Shown: positions 15,004 to 25,403 of the stretch, in pieces
How the letters are laid out: each line of letters starts with the position of its first letter
Numbering within the stretch: position 1 is the first letter of the stretch
NCBI GenBank assembly: GCA_023386885.1
Contig: JAEWIX010000040.1
Location: 94,960-158,959, forward strand
Length of the DNA: 64,000 nt
Direction: 5' to 3'
Source of the DNA: Pseudomonadota bacterium
GTDB taxonomy: Bacteria > Pseudomonadota > Alphaproteobacteria > Rhizobiales > Xanthobacteraceae
Position numbers and translations under genes: made by a program
The notes under the pieces: generated by a model
Told to the model about the DNA's origin: nothing
The model's input: only the letters and a program-made list of their open reading frames with translations
The model's database searches: none

Positions 15004-16215
15004 TTACCGGTTGGCGGCGAGCACCGTGCGCGCGATCAGGTCGCGCTGCACTTCGTTGGTGCCGGCATAGATGGAGGTGGCGCGAGTATTGAGGTAATAC
15101 GGCATCGCGACCAGATCGAAGTCCGATCCCAGCGGCGCGACGTTCGAGCCGACGGTCAACGCCTCCAGTTGCAGCGGTACGGTCTCGATGCCGGACACGC
15201 GCGTCATCATGATCGACACACGCTGCGACAACTCCGAGTTCATCGTCTTGTTCATCGAGGGATAGGCGGCGTCGTGCACCAGGGGGTGGCCGCTGATCGC
15301 AAGCTGCTCGAAATGACGATAGGACAGGATGTCCGCTTCCAACTCGCCGAGATCTCGCTGGAACACGGGATCATCCGCCACTACGCCGCCGAAGGGCGAC
15401 AGCGTTGTTTTCGCGGCTTCGCGAATCCGCGCGATGCCATGCAGCAGTGCGGGGCTGGCGGCCGAGCCGCCTCGCTCGTGTTTCAGGAGGTGCTTGGCGA
15501 CCGACCAGCCGTCGTTCTCGGCTCCGATCCGACCCGATTTCGGCACCCGCACATTGTCGAAAAAAACCTCGCATTGTTCCGGGAAGCCGTCGAGGCCGAT
15601 GATCGGGCGGATTTCCATGCCCGGATAATCCGTGCGCTCCAGCAGCAGGAAGGTGATGCCCTCCTGCTTCTTTCCGGTCTTGCTGGTGCGCACCAGCATG
15701 AACATGCGGTTGGAGTGGTGCGCCAGCGTGGTCCAGATCTTGGATCCGTTGATGATGTAGTCGTCGCCGTCGGACACCGCCGAGCACTGGAGCGAGGCGA
15801 GATCGGAGCCGGCGTTCGGTTCGGAATATCCTTGCGTCCAATAGACGTCTCCGGAAAGGATCAATGGCAAGTGCTTGCACTTCTGCTCTTCGGTACCAAG
15901 GTCGATCAGCATGGGCCCGACCATCTGCAGACAGTTCGGCAACAGCGGCGGCAGTTGGCGCCTGCGACACTCTTCCGCGAAAATATAGCGCTGCTCCACC
16001 GACCAGCCGGTCCCGCCATATTCCATCGGCCATGCCGGCGCGGCCCATCCCTTGGCGTTGAGAATCTTCTGCCAGGCGATGGCCTGCTCGAAGGGGGCGA
16101 ACACGCTGGTCGTTTTCGCCCCCGCTTCGCGAATGTCCGGTGTCGGGGCCGTATCGAGAAATGCCGCCACCTCTTGGCGGAAATTCTCAAGCTCAGGTCC
16201 GAATTCAATATTCAT
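15004..16215 (-). CDS. Acyl-CoA dehydrogenase, large-subunit (PimC/FadE28-like)
   Basis: A 403-residue acyl-CoA dehydrogenase with N-terminal helical (about 5-120), middle beta (TQGYSEPNAGSDLASLQ near 135-150; DYIINGSKIWTT near 163) and C-terminal helical domains. It ends with the typical SIYAGTNEVQRDLIARTVL segment. The start at 16215 is the first codon of the conserved MNIEFGPELENFRQEV opening; the frame upstream looks non-coding. It is the first gene of the four-gene minus-strand acyl-CoA operon, so the operon promoter lies beyond 16215. Together with the next gene it probably forms a heteromeric, FAD-containing dehydrogenase. The substrate is not determinable, though PimCD-like enzymes act on pimeloyl-CoA-type dicarboxylates. 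Confidence 0.9.
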   Translation of the reverse strand: MNIEFGPELENFRQEVAAFLDTAPTPDIREAGAKTTSVFAPFEQAIAWQKILNAKGWAAPAWPMEYGGTGWSVEQRYIFAEECRRRQLPPLLPNCLQMVGPMLIDLGTEEQKCKHLPLILSGDVYWTQGYSEPNAGSDLASLQCSAVSDGDDYIINGSKIWTTLAHHSNRMFMLVRTSKTGKKQEGITFLLLERTDYPGMEIRPIIGLDGFPEQCEVFFDNVRVPKSGRIGAENDGWSVAKHLLKHERGGSAASPALLHGIARIREAAKTTLSPFGGVVADDPVFQRDLGELEADILSYRHFEQLAISGHPLVHDAAYPSMNKTMNSELSQRVSIMMTRVSGIETVPLQLEALTVGSNVAPLGSDFDLVAMPYYLNTRATSIYAGTNEVQRDLIARTVLAANR

Positions 16216-17173
16216 CCGTCGTCTTTCGCCCCCATTCTCGGCCTGCCGATACCTACCTGTTCGACCTGCGTCACTCGGTACGTGGTCGCTCAATGCTCCA
16301 TTATCCGCGGCAACGACCAAAGTGCCTGACCAATGATCGGCGTGTCCGAGTCATATCCCTTTACGGGATGACCACATCCCGATGCTGTGCATGCAAGGTG
16401 CAGATGAGAATAATGCTGACTTCGATATCTGCCGGCGGCAAGCGCTATTTTCATTTTCAAGAAACGGAGCCTCTTGCTGCAGAGAGAAGAGACTTGACGG
16501 AATTCCGTGAGGCGCTTCTTCGGCCTGCCATTTACGTGCGCAACCATACGCCGAAACGTCGACAAAGGGCTCGTACGTCTCATTGCAGGGAATTGGTCAA
16601 GATCAGGATCGCGACCGATCCGTCGAGTTGTTTCCCGATCCGGGAGCCTCGGATCGCTTCTACCGTGTCGATGGCGCATCCCGGAGGATGTGCTCCTTGG
16701 CCCGTGGTTTCGCAAAAACGTAACGGCATTCGCCGTTATGCGTCGTCGGCCAATTTCTCGGTCCGCTCCGATCGCACATATCGTCGGATGACAAGGATTC
16801 GAAGTTCTCAAGTCCTTATCCTCTGGTCCCATCTCTTCATCATTCACCCACCGACCGATTGCCCGTTCCCGCGCTCAAGAGCGGCTGTAGGACGCCCAAA
16901 CTGGGTTTCCGGGAAGGGAATGCTGCCATTCGCATCCGATGCACATAGGCTTCAAAACAAAGTAATTAGATACCTATTTGCCAATAACGGTATCATATAA
17001 CCGATACAGAGCGCGTCTGCGTGGTGGTTTAAAGCCCTTCGTCTGGTCGGTTGGAGTGATGCTCCACGGAAAAAAGATCGGGTTGTTGGGGCTCTGGCTG
17101 CTTCCGGTCGATGCGTGACGGAGCGCGGGTTTCTGGTCAGGCTCCAACGGTTTAACCGGTCAGGAGGCCTGCC
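16216..17173. other. Intergenic stretch, left flank of the IS110 element
   Basis: About 950 bases without a recognisable gene. The left part must carry the promoter of the acyl-CoA operon. The last 170 bases probably belong to the IS110-family element, whose left end I could not fix because this family lacks terminal inverted repeats. An AT-rich patch lies at 16950-17010. Confidence 0.4.
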
Positions 17174-18199
17174 ATGGAGCTGTTCGTCGGTCTTGATGTG
17201 TCTGTTCGCACCACCAGCGTCTGCGTGTTGGACGCTGCGGGTAAGCTGATCCGGGAGAGCAAGGTCGAGAGCGAGCCGGAGGCGATCGCCGATCTGCTTC
17301 ATGCGATCGGCGGTCCGTACAAGCGCGTCGGCCTGGAGGCCGGGCCGCTGTCGCAATGGCTCTACAGCGGCTTGGCGAGCGCGGGGTTTCCCGTGATCTG
17401 CGTCGAGACGCGGCACATGAAGGCTGCACTCTCGGCGCAGATCAACAAGACCGATCGCAACGACGCCCGCGGCATCGCCCAGATGATGCGGGTCGGGCTC
17501 TACAAGCCGGTGCACGTCAAGACGGTCCGCAGCCAGGAGATCCGGATGCTGCTGACGGCCCGGAAGTTCGTGCAGAACAAGATCCTCGACGCCGAGAACA
17601 ATCTGCGCGGCCTGCTGCGCAACTTCGGGCTCAAGGTCGGCGCCGTGACCCGGCTCCAGTTCGAGCGGCGTATTGTCGAGTTGCTCGAACAATCCCCGCA
17701 TCTGCGGCTGATCATCGACCCGCTTCTCGAAGTCCGGCGCGTGCTGCGCGAACAGTTCCAGCACCTACACAAGGCGATGGAGCGACTGGCCGAAAGCGAC
17801 GAGACCTGCAAGCTGCTGATGACGGCGCCGGGCGTCGGCCCGATGGTCGCACTGAGCTTCCGGGCCGGCGTCGATGAACCGGCCCGCTTCGGCCGATCAC
17901 GATCCGTCCCAGCTCATTTTGGGCTGACACCCTCGCGCTATCAATCCGGCGAGATCGATCGGGATCGAGGCATCTCGAAGTGCGGCGATGCCGGCATCCG
18001 CTGGGTGCTGGTCGAGGCGGCTGGGATCCTGCTGCGAATCTCGAAGAAGAGTTCGCCATTGAAGACGTGGGGGCTCGCCGTCGCCCGCCGGCGCGGCATG
18101 GCGAAGGCAACCATAGCTGTCGCCCGGCGCCTGGCGGTCATCCTGCACCGGATGTGGCTCGACAACACGCCGTTTCGCTGGGAGGCCGAGGCCGCCTGA
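17174..18199 (+). CDS. IS110-family transposase
   Basis: An apparently intact 341-residue transposase of the IS110 family, which moves its element by a Holliday-junction-like DEDD chemistry. The N-terminal RuvC-like part starts FVGLDVSVRTTSVCVLD (residues 4-20), has the glutamate in VGLEAGPLSQWL near 55 and the NKTDRNDARG aspartates near 92-101. The C-terminal Tnp_20 domain shows TAPGVGPMVALSF near 217-229 and the serine-containing FGLTPSRYQSGE near 247. AGGAGG lies seven bases before the ATG. The element's ends are not marked by inverted repeats; the upstream 170 and downstream roughly 290 bases probably belong to it. It sits at the left edge of the gene-poor repeat region. Confidence 0.92.
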   Translation: MELFVGLDVSVRTTSVCVLDAAGKLIRESKVESEPEAIADLLHAIGGPYKRVGLEAGPLSQWLYSGLASAGFPVICVETRHMKAALSAQINKTDRNDARGIAQMMRVGLYKPVHVKTVRSQEIRMLLTARKFVQNKILDAENNLRGLLRNFGLKVGAVTRLQFERRIVELLEQSPHLRLIIDPLLEVRRVLREQFQHLHKAMERLAESDETCKLLMTAPGVGPMVALSFRAGVDEPARFGRSRSVPAHFGLTPSRYQSGEIDRDRGISKCGDAGIRWVLVEAAGILLRISKKSSPLKTWGLAVARRRGMAKATIAVARRLAVILHRMWLDNTPFRWEAEAA

Positions 18200-19738
18200 A
18201 CCCGGCGAAGAGTTCCGCGTCGCTGCGCGGAGAGAGGTCCCGTCCAGGGACGAGTGGGCAGGCAATCCCGAAGGCGGGCTGAACGCCAGGTCAAACTGGC
18301 AGTTCGCAAAAAAGATTGGGATGCCTCTCCATCCGACCCGATCATAAAGCGGCCACTGCGCCGACTTCGCAGAGAAGCCAGACTCCTGGCGGGATCTCAC
18401 CACCATCGCGCAGCGCGGCGCAGAGGCTTGTCGATCATCAGCCAATACAAGCAGCGGCGCGATCAATGTCCCGCGCTGGGAGCCTGTGCTTGACTCCTAT
18501 CGCCCCAAAAGAGAAGACCCCCTCCAATCGGCGCGAAATCCAAATGTTCATTTCGTCTCTGGTCCCGTGGTCATTTCCGGGAGGACATTCGCCTGACATT
18601 GACGACGGTGGCGTCGGCCGCTTCGATTTTCATGGGATGTTTCCGGTGAGGACGAATTCGGTCACTGGGCGCAGCCATCATCGTTATTGCTTATTTCGCA
18701 AAGATGAGAATATCGGGTTCGCCAAGGGATGACAGGGTGGCCAACTTGGCTTTCGGTTGCTCGATCGTCGAATGACCTTGGCGTCGTTTTCACCCTTCGG
18801 TTCGTACAAGAGATTTCTTCTTTCGCGGGATTTCGCCTTTAAGGGCGATATGGCGAGCCCAGCGTGGATGATGCGCTCGAGGATGCGATGTCGGGCCCGC
18901 CGACCAAGACAGAAGCCCTCTTGTCTCGCGCGGGAGACATCCCCTGTCGTCATTCCGGAGCCCGCATTTTTCCATATGGTAGTGGCTTGGGGTGCTGAAG
19001 GAGAACACGGCATGCGATCCTGGTTCGATCACGATCGCGTCGTCGGTCGAACGACGTCGGATGATCGAGCGGGAGGGGACGACGGGTCTTGCGATGGCAA
19101 TCACTTCACCTACGGTCTGTCCCAAAATTGGGCGGATCCTTCACGAACTTCGTCACGCTTGCTTGCGTCTCGAACTCAGCGCGACCGAACTCGCTCGAGG
19201 TGGCGGACGAACCGGAAACGAAGCATCGTCTCGATATTTCTGAAACGAACGGGCTCGGTGGTCGTGATGGTCGGCTGGCAATCCAGATTCACCGACACGA
19301 GAATTCAGCCCGATCGTGACGTGTCGGTCACGCGACCTTATCCGGATACGAAGCAGGCTCCCATGTCTTCCGTGGATTTGGAATCGGTCGTGGTCGTTGG
19401 CCTTGTCGGAATCCGCCCGCGGAGGACCTCGTTCGGAAGGATGTCGTCGAGTAACGCATTCGATGTGGCAGCCGGTCCGCCAGCTTCGGAGGACGATCCC
19501 AGGGGGACACCTCGGCAACTTTGGCTTGTCGGAGAATCAGGTCGTGGCGATGTCCGGGACAAATTTGGAAAGGATCCCGCCGTTCGAACTGCCATCATCC
19601 GATGCAGCTGTGCCCGATCGACTGATTTCGGTGTTGCGAATACCTGATTTCGGCCCTCGTGCGCAGCGGCTGGCATGCCCAGCATCGCATAGGCGGTGAA
19701 ATATATCCCTGGCAACGCTCCAACAGTTGCGGATAAGC
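18200..19738. other. Right flank of IS110 and start of the gene-poor region
   Basis: No gene recognised. The first roughly 290 bases are probably the non-coding tail of the IS110 element. Beyond that, a 296-codon frame (18757-19647, plus) is open but its translation is low in hydrophobic periodicity and rich in R, S and D. It has no homologue I know and no good ribosome-binding site. Confidence 0.4.
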
Positions 19739-19864
19739 GTTGCAAACCTCGAGAATTCCGATTCAACACCTTGAAATCTCGATTCGGAATTCCAAGAAAA
19801 CGATTCAAAGTTCAAGAATATCGTTTTCATTTGCGAAACCTGCGATGCAAAGAGCAACGCCGTT
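19739..19864 (+). repeat. 21-bp repeat array (six units)
   Basis: Units in exact 21-base steps start at 19739 (GTTGCAAACC), 19760 (GATTCAACAC), 19781 (GATTCGGAAT), 19802 (GATTCAAAGT), 19823 (GTTTTCATTT) and 19844 (GATGCAAAGA). Three carry GATTC, a GANTC site. The array is preceded by CAACAGTTGCGGATAA and followed by AACGCCGTTGACGA, flanks that recur at the other arrays. Confidence 0.85.
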
Positions 19865-20120
19865 GACGACTTGGCCCCAATGGGGGGGCATCCCGGATAT
19901 CCACCATCGATACGGCGATAATGCCGCGGCCCATCCTTGCCCTCGATCTCATCGATCGATGTGGCACTGCTCTGGGCGATCCGATGTCCGAGTAGGCATC
20001 GGATAGATGTGCTGCTCCCAATAGGGGAATTGTCATCTGTTGCAGTTGCCTGAAACGGCGAAGACGTTTCAAGAACGGCAAGAGACGCTGTCGGCAACGC
20101 ATCAACAGTTGCGAATTAGT
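19865..20120. other. Spacer between two 21-bp arrays
   Basis: About 255 bases, no gene seen. It ends in CAACAGTTGCG, the conserved lead-in to the next array. The spacing between these two arrays (382 bases, start to start) differs from the 249-base period of the arrays further right. Confidence 0.4.
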
Positions 20121-20225
20121 GTTGCAAATCGCGAGATTTGCGATTCAGTTCTCTCGCCTCTCGATTCAAAACGCCAGAATTCCGTTTCAAGGTGATGGAA
20201 TTGCGATTCAGGATGCAACGGCGTT
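20121..20225 (+). repeat. 21-bp repeat array (five units)
   Basis: Units start at 20121 (GTTGCAAATC), 20142 (GATTCAGTTC), 20163 (GATTCAAAAC), 20184 (GTTTCAAGGT) and 20205 (GATTCAGGAT), all 21 bases apart. Three carry GATTC. It is flanked by CAACAGTTGCG upstream and CAACGGCGTTGACGG downstream, as at 19739. Confidence 0.85.
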
Positions 20226-20584
20226 GACGGATAACGGCGTTTGCGGGCCGCTTCATACTTTCTTCATCGATAGCGGTAAGTGCGAATCCGGCAATCCGGA
20301 CGAGGCCTTTCCTTGGGGTCGGCCCGCTGCAAGCGTCGCCGGCATCGCAGTGCTCGCGGTTTGATGGTTCCGGACAACGGCATTCCGGACAACGGCGTTG
20401 CGGATACGGCTGCGAATTTTGAAGAGCTTCGACCATTTTCCGTTGATGCACGGGACGTCTGGCGGCCATCGATGTTCTGCTCGCCGGCGGTCCTCTTTGC
20501 CTTTCGGAAGGGATCCCCACAGACTTGAATCGATGACGTCGTGGCCAATCACGACGGTTACATCGGGACATCAGGAGCAGGAGC
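20226..20584. other. Intergenic, with a short tandem repeat
   Basis: No gene recognised. Near 20363-20404 a 15-base unit TTCCGGACAACGGCA occurs twice and partly a third time. The last bases contain the doubled AGGAGC ribosome-binding site of the small gene at 20585. Confidence 0.4.
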
Positions 20585-20905
20585 ATGACGAAGACAGCAA
20601 AGTCGACCGGCCGCAGAGATGCTGCAGCTTACCAACGCCAATATCGAGCGCGGCAAACGGCACTGCGTCGGCCCTCCCGGGATGACGTTGCGAGGATTGC
20701 GCTGCATTGGGCCGTCACGCGGTCGTTGAGGCCAGGCCGAGAGCGAATGCTTGCGATCTGGTCAAAGCATCTGATCGAGATCCTTGTTAACCAAGGATTC
20801 GATCGAAATGCGTCGCGTCGCAGGATCGATGAACTCATCCAGCGCTATGAAGACGGCTGGAATTTCCAGTTGAAACCGCATTTGCGGCAGCGGGAAAATG
20901 CATAA
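20585..20905 (+). CDS. Small basic hypothetical protein (106 aa)
   Basis: The only convincing gene in about 7 kb. An AGGAG lies about eight bases before the ATG, and the translation looks like a compact helical protein. The basic N terminus (MTKTAKSTGRRDAAAYQRQYRARQTALRR) would suit nucleic-acid binding. It is followed by amphipathic helices DDVARIALHWAVTRSL, MLAIWSKHLIEILVNQGFD and RRRIDELIQRYEDGW. I do not recognise the family. The helical, basic character and its location among the 21-bp arrays make it a possible binding protein for them, but this is only position-based inference. Confidence 0.55.
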   Translation: MTKTAKSTGRRDAAAYQRQYRARQTALRRPSRDDVARIALHWAVTRSLRPGRERMLAIWSKHLIEILVNQGFDRNASRRRIDELIQRYEDGWNFQLKPHLRQRENA

Positions 20906-23900
20906 TATCGATGTCCCTACGATGCCATTCCCCCCGTTACTAGGTAAAACGGCGTTGCAAAGTAAATCGCCGCGAATGCCGATAACGATCATTGCAAGGG
21001 CTGCGATGGCTACCCAGGATGAACTGTCCGAGCCATGCAACCGCATTCATCCAAACTTCGGTTTCGATGATCGATCATGATGTCCAGGAACGATCAGTAA
21101 CCATGGTGTGGACCCACTCAGTCGCTTCAAATGGCATCACCGAGGGCCAGGTATTGCCATGGCGACATCGCGTCCAGTTCACGGAAGTGAGCGGCCGTTG
21201 CCGATGCCGGACGAAGCGGTCGGCTCAAGACCTGGTTCACCGCGGTTGTGCTTTCTGTTTCAGTTTATCGACTTGATTTGGTGAGGGCCAAGGTTTGCGG
21301 CAAGTGCGCGGATCAGGCAGCCTGTTGCGCATAGGTCGGCGACACGGTGCATGTCGACGAAACAATCACTGTAGACGATTCGGCAACTTGTTCCGTACAG
21401 GCGTCTTGGGCGATTTGACCACTGCCTTGGGACGCTATGCCACGCGAGGGACGTCCTTTTCGCCCAGAATAGGGAATGGCTGCAGAGCAACGAGTGTTCA
21501 CGAGATTCCTGACCAGACTTCGGGACCACCCAGACGTCAACTGGTGGCCGGCAAACGCTTTTCGGTGGACAGACGCTGATCGGCGCGTGGGCTCTTCGGA
21601 AGCACATGAGGGTTTTCGTCTCTGGCGGCCGAGGCGACGATCATGATGGCGCCGACTTTCGCCGCCAGAAGCGCAAGAACGACAGCGATGCGAACAACAC
21701 CATCTCATACGTCAGTCGATCGCAAGGCCGTCGGACCAGACCAAGGTTTTGACGCCATCATGGAAACCAGGTCTGGTTGACGTTGGCGGCAGTTCACACA
21801 TCAAACGGCGAACGGCGGGTTCCAGAAGCCGTGCCCAAGGCCAGACGTCAACCTGCAGGCCGCCGCACACGACGGGCGGGCAGGGAGTACCCCTCTGATC
21901 GCGCCGTCAGTGTTCGCGTCAGCGGCGTGAAGCTACATGACATCTGGGAGATGGGCTGTCGCGATCACGGGGCGACGGTCGGGTGCTTCGGACCAGGCGA
22001 GCAGTGCGGGTCATGCGCGAGATCTAACATCCTGACATCGTGAGCGTCGTCGAATTAGGATCCAATCTGGTCGTCTACAATCTGATCCGCATGCCCAAAC
22101 GGATGTCGTCTTTGCGCATTGGTCGGTTCGTCGCGAAGCGTGATCTCATCCATGCGTCGTTGGGAGGCCGACGACGAGAACTGTTGGGGGTACGAATCAT
22201 CTCCGCCATCCCGCCCATCACTCGCGGGTTCCGATTGCAAGGCGATGCATCGTGACGCTGCCTGCGGTCGCCAACCGTTTCTGGCGGCCTGGATCGGTGC
22301 TGGTTGACGTCTCAGAGCAGGTTCTGGGACGCTGGCCAGAGAGTGATCGAATGATCGTCCGGATCGCGGCAGGCGTCTTCCCAGATAATTCCGCTCACGC
22401 GCGCGGTTCGCGTGCGTCGATCATTCCAGGGCAGGGATTCCGCCAATTCGGGGGACAGTTGCCGAGGTTGGCGCCGAGAGCGTCGTCTGTGCAATGTTCC
22501 CTCTCAAATTGAGATTGAGACGCGTAATGCCGAGGCGGAAGCCAGCGAGATGAACCAGAGCGAAGAGCCTGCGATCGATCCTGGGGTGGGCCTTCGAATT
22601 GGGATTGTCGACGTCGGCGATCTCGGAGCGGCGACGTTCGGCGACATCTCGGTTTTGGCGGGTGCATGAAGCGGAATTGATCTCGCCGCTGCCGTTAACC
22701 ACAATGACGCGGCGACGTGTCAATGGGCGGTGTTCCGGAGCGTGGACAACTCTCAAAATCTTGCGCACTGGACCCAAGTGCACCTGACGCAGAATTTCAA
22801 GTGCTGGAGCGTGACGTCATCCTACCGTGGCACGATATAGAACGGGGTATGCTAAAGGCGCGGTTGCACCTGGTTCTACGAAAGAACCGCCGCTTGGCAG
22901 TGTTGGATGAATCCGACCCGCCGGCATCGCCATGCTGCCGATGCTGCGCTGCAGACGCATGCAGACGCATTATGTCGGTTCGACGATGGAGGTGATCGAT
23001 CTGCGAACTGCGAAGGTCCGTTGGGCTGGAATTTTTGTCGCGGTGCTTTGCGTCTTGTCGCTGACCTTTACAATGGGCTTCGGTCAGGGCTTCCGGACTG
23101 GATCGAAGGTCGGTTCCGGACACTGCCGTAGATCCGACTGTCCCACCCGCTTGTTCGCGGACCATTTATCGCCCGTTGGGCGACAGCGGTCCGCGTCAAG
23201 TCGCCGACGAAGTCGCGCGTCAAGCTTGCGATCGTTCTCGTCATGATGTTCCACGCTGCATCGCTGTCCCAGGGAGCCGACTGCTGGCTGTTCGACCGTC
23301 GATCCCGGGAAAGTTCTGGCGGTGGGGTCGATGCCTTCTTTCGGTACGCCGTACCTTCCCGCGGCAGGAATGTCGCAATCTGTCAGCGGTATGGCTGGGC
23401 GACCGCGGAGAACGCGAATCTCGCCCAGGTCATGCGCGGCATCGACCTGCAGCGACTTGGCGGAACCATCCATCGACAGGCGAACCAGATCCTACGTCAA
23501 CGGTCGTTTGTAAGCCGTGTTCGTCGTTGGTCGCCATGCTTTTCGCGCCAGCATCGGGAATTGGCCCAAGATTAACCTGATGGGGTGTCCGTTCTGTTCG
23601 CTACTCCCATGCTTCGGGGTGCGTGCCCACCGAGTTAAGATCGTCGTGGTTGCCACCCTCCCGATGATAGCGGGCTTGAATTGGACCGCTCCGGACTCAA
23701 GGCTCCGAACTGTCCTGACGTTGATGCCGTCGTGCCGACAGCCGATCCGAGGTCCTCACTTGGATCAATCAGCGGAGGCAGTCGGGCGTCCGCCGCCATG
23801 AATTCATTGCTGCAGACGAGAAGAGGTCATTTCCGGGATCGCAGATCGATCGCGTCGTTCGTGAAATTTCTGTCGCTGTCGTCAGCAGGGACATCACAGG

Positions 23901-24558
23901 CGCACGCGCTCTGACGCAATCTGAACTCGGAAGCGCCATCCTGGTCCAATTTGATCATGGCTTTGGTCGTCATCAGCGTCATGAGGGTGATCCGTGCTTC
24001 GCCCCACGTCGGAGCAAGCGATAATGCCGAAGACCATCGTGATTTTGAGGACGGGCGACGGTGCGATGCGATCCCGATGTTTGATCGTCCGTTGTCCTCA
24101 CAAACGGATGGTCGATGGAGGAAGACCTCGGGATCGTGTGCCTGTCATTTCATGTCCGACAGCGACCCTATGCATTCGGTTTGGCGGATGGTCCTTGGCC
24201 GGCGACGCAAATTCGCGTCGATCCGGAAGGAATGAAAACGCTGTTGCGGGATCGTACCACGTACCGGAGGGTAGGGGTCGGACCGACGCCAGGAGATTGA
24301 GAGGGAAGTCGTCGTACTTTGGTCTCGGCGGCCCTGTGAACACCCATTTCAGGACGAGGTTCAAGATACTGGCGTCAGGCGAGCGAAGCGATGAGGTCTT
24401 TATGCAAGCCAGGCCCTGAAAACGAGAATGGACGCGCTGGATGCTGATTTGGAAAGCGGCATCCCGACCAAAACGATCGGAGAGGCTGTCTCATGGGCTG
24501 CGATCGTTACCTTCTTCTCGATCTCGCAGGGGCCCAAGTCGCGCCGATACCAAGAAGC
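20906..24558. other. Gene-poor stretch of about 3.6 kb
   Basis: No recognisable gene, RNA or IS element on either strand. Frames over 60 codons occur but change strand and phase, lack ribosome-binding sites and give arginine-, serine- and cysteine-rich translations. The stretch is still fairly GC-rich and full of GATC- and CGATCG-like words. It may be decayed coding DNA or structural DNA. Confidence 0.45.
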
Positions 24559-25388
24559 GTCTCAAAATTCCAGAACAGCGATTCAGATCGCGAGAATAGT
24601 GATTCATTCTTCAAAAATTGCGTTGCAGTCGCGAGCACCGTGAGCGAACGGTCAGCAACGGAGAAGAGGACTCCCATCGACGGCTTTGCCGTTGTCGACA
24701 ACGCGGGGTGAGGGGACATACGGCCTCCGCAACGGCAGTTGCGTCATCCTCCGCTGTCGGGAAGGTGCTTCACGTCGCCCGCAACGGCATAACAGTTGCG
24801 GACAAATGATTCAAAGCCAGAGAAAGATGATTCAGATTTGGAAAACAGCGATTCAGAATTCGGTAATTGCGTTGCAGCAGCCAGGAACGTCGTGAACGAC
24901 CGATCGGTTGCAGCAAAAACGGCATTCAACGCCTTTACGGTTCCCGGCAATGCGCATCGACGGTACGCACGGTCTCCGCAACGGCAGTGAGGTCGTTCTC
25001 CGCTGTCGGGAAAATACATCGCGTCGCTCGCAGCGGCATGACAGTTGCGGACAAATGATTCAAAGCCAGTGAAAAGCGATTCAGAACTCGAGAACAGCGA
25101 TTCAGACGTCGATAATTGCGTTACAGTCACGAACGCCGTGAACAACTGATTGATTGTAGCCAAAAATGGTATTCAACGTCTTTACCGTTGTCGGCAACGC
25201 GGATCGACGGCACGCACGGCCTCTGCAACGGCAGTGACATCCCTTTTCAGTTGCGGGGAAAATGCTTCAAGTCGCCTACAACCGCATAACAGTTGCGAGA
25301 AAGTGATTCAAAGTCAGGGAAAAGCGTTTCAGCATTCTAAAATGGCGATTCAAAGTTCGAAAATCGCGTTGCACATGCTCTCTCGCGA
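24559..25388 (+). repeat. Tandem repeat of about 249 bases, each copy with a 21-bp array
   Basis: Four 84-base arrays begin at 24559, 24808, 25057 and 25305, giving periods of 249, 249 and 248 bases. Each array has three GATTCA-type units and ends with a GTTGCA or GTTACA unit (24622, 24871, 25120, 25368). The intervening about 165 bases are also similar between copies, containing AACGCCGTGAAC, the CGGCATTCAACGCCTTTACGGTT stretch, CGACGGTACGCACGG, CCGCAACGGCAGT, CGCTGTCGGGAAAA and the lead-in ACAGTTGCGGACAAAT. The last copy stops about 15 bases before the 3' end of the RND transporter gene. Copies differ by scattered substitutions, so this is an old duplication or one under selection. Confidence 0.88.
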
Positions 25389-25403
25389 GCAACGTGACGC
25401 AGA

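Noticed and set aside
12748..15092. Long plus-strand frames (12748-13902, 13842-15092)
   Set aside because: Shadows of the flavin oxidoreductase and acyl-CoA dehydrogenase genes.
16952..17764. 270-codon minus-strand frame over the IS110 gene
   Set aside because: Shadow; the plus-strand transposase has the DEDD and Tnp_20 motifs.
18757..19647. 296-codon plus-strand frame in the gene-poor region
   Set aside because: No ribosome-binding site, no recognisable motif, composition like the other spurious frames around it. Kept only as a possibility.
24507..25163. Repeat-containing protein gene encoded across the 249-base repeats
   Set aside because: The period is a multiple of three for two copies, giving open frames (SESLF-type peptides), but stops occur at 24744 and in the last copy, and the 248-base step breaks the phase.
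19739..25388. CRISPR array
   Set aside because: Units are 21 bases, directly abutting, without unique spacers of constant length, and no cas genes are present.
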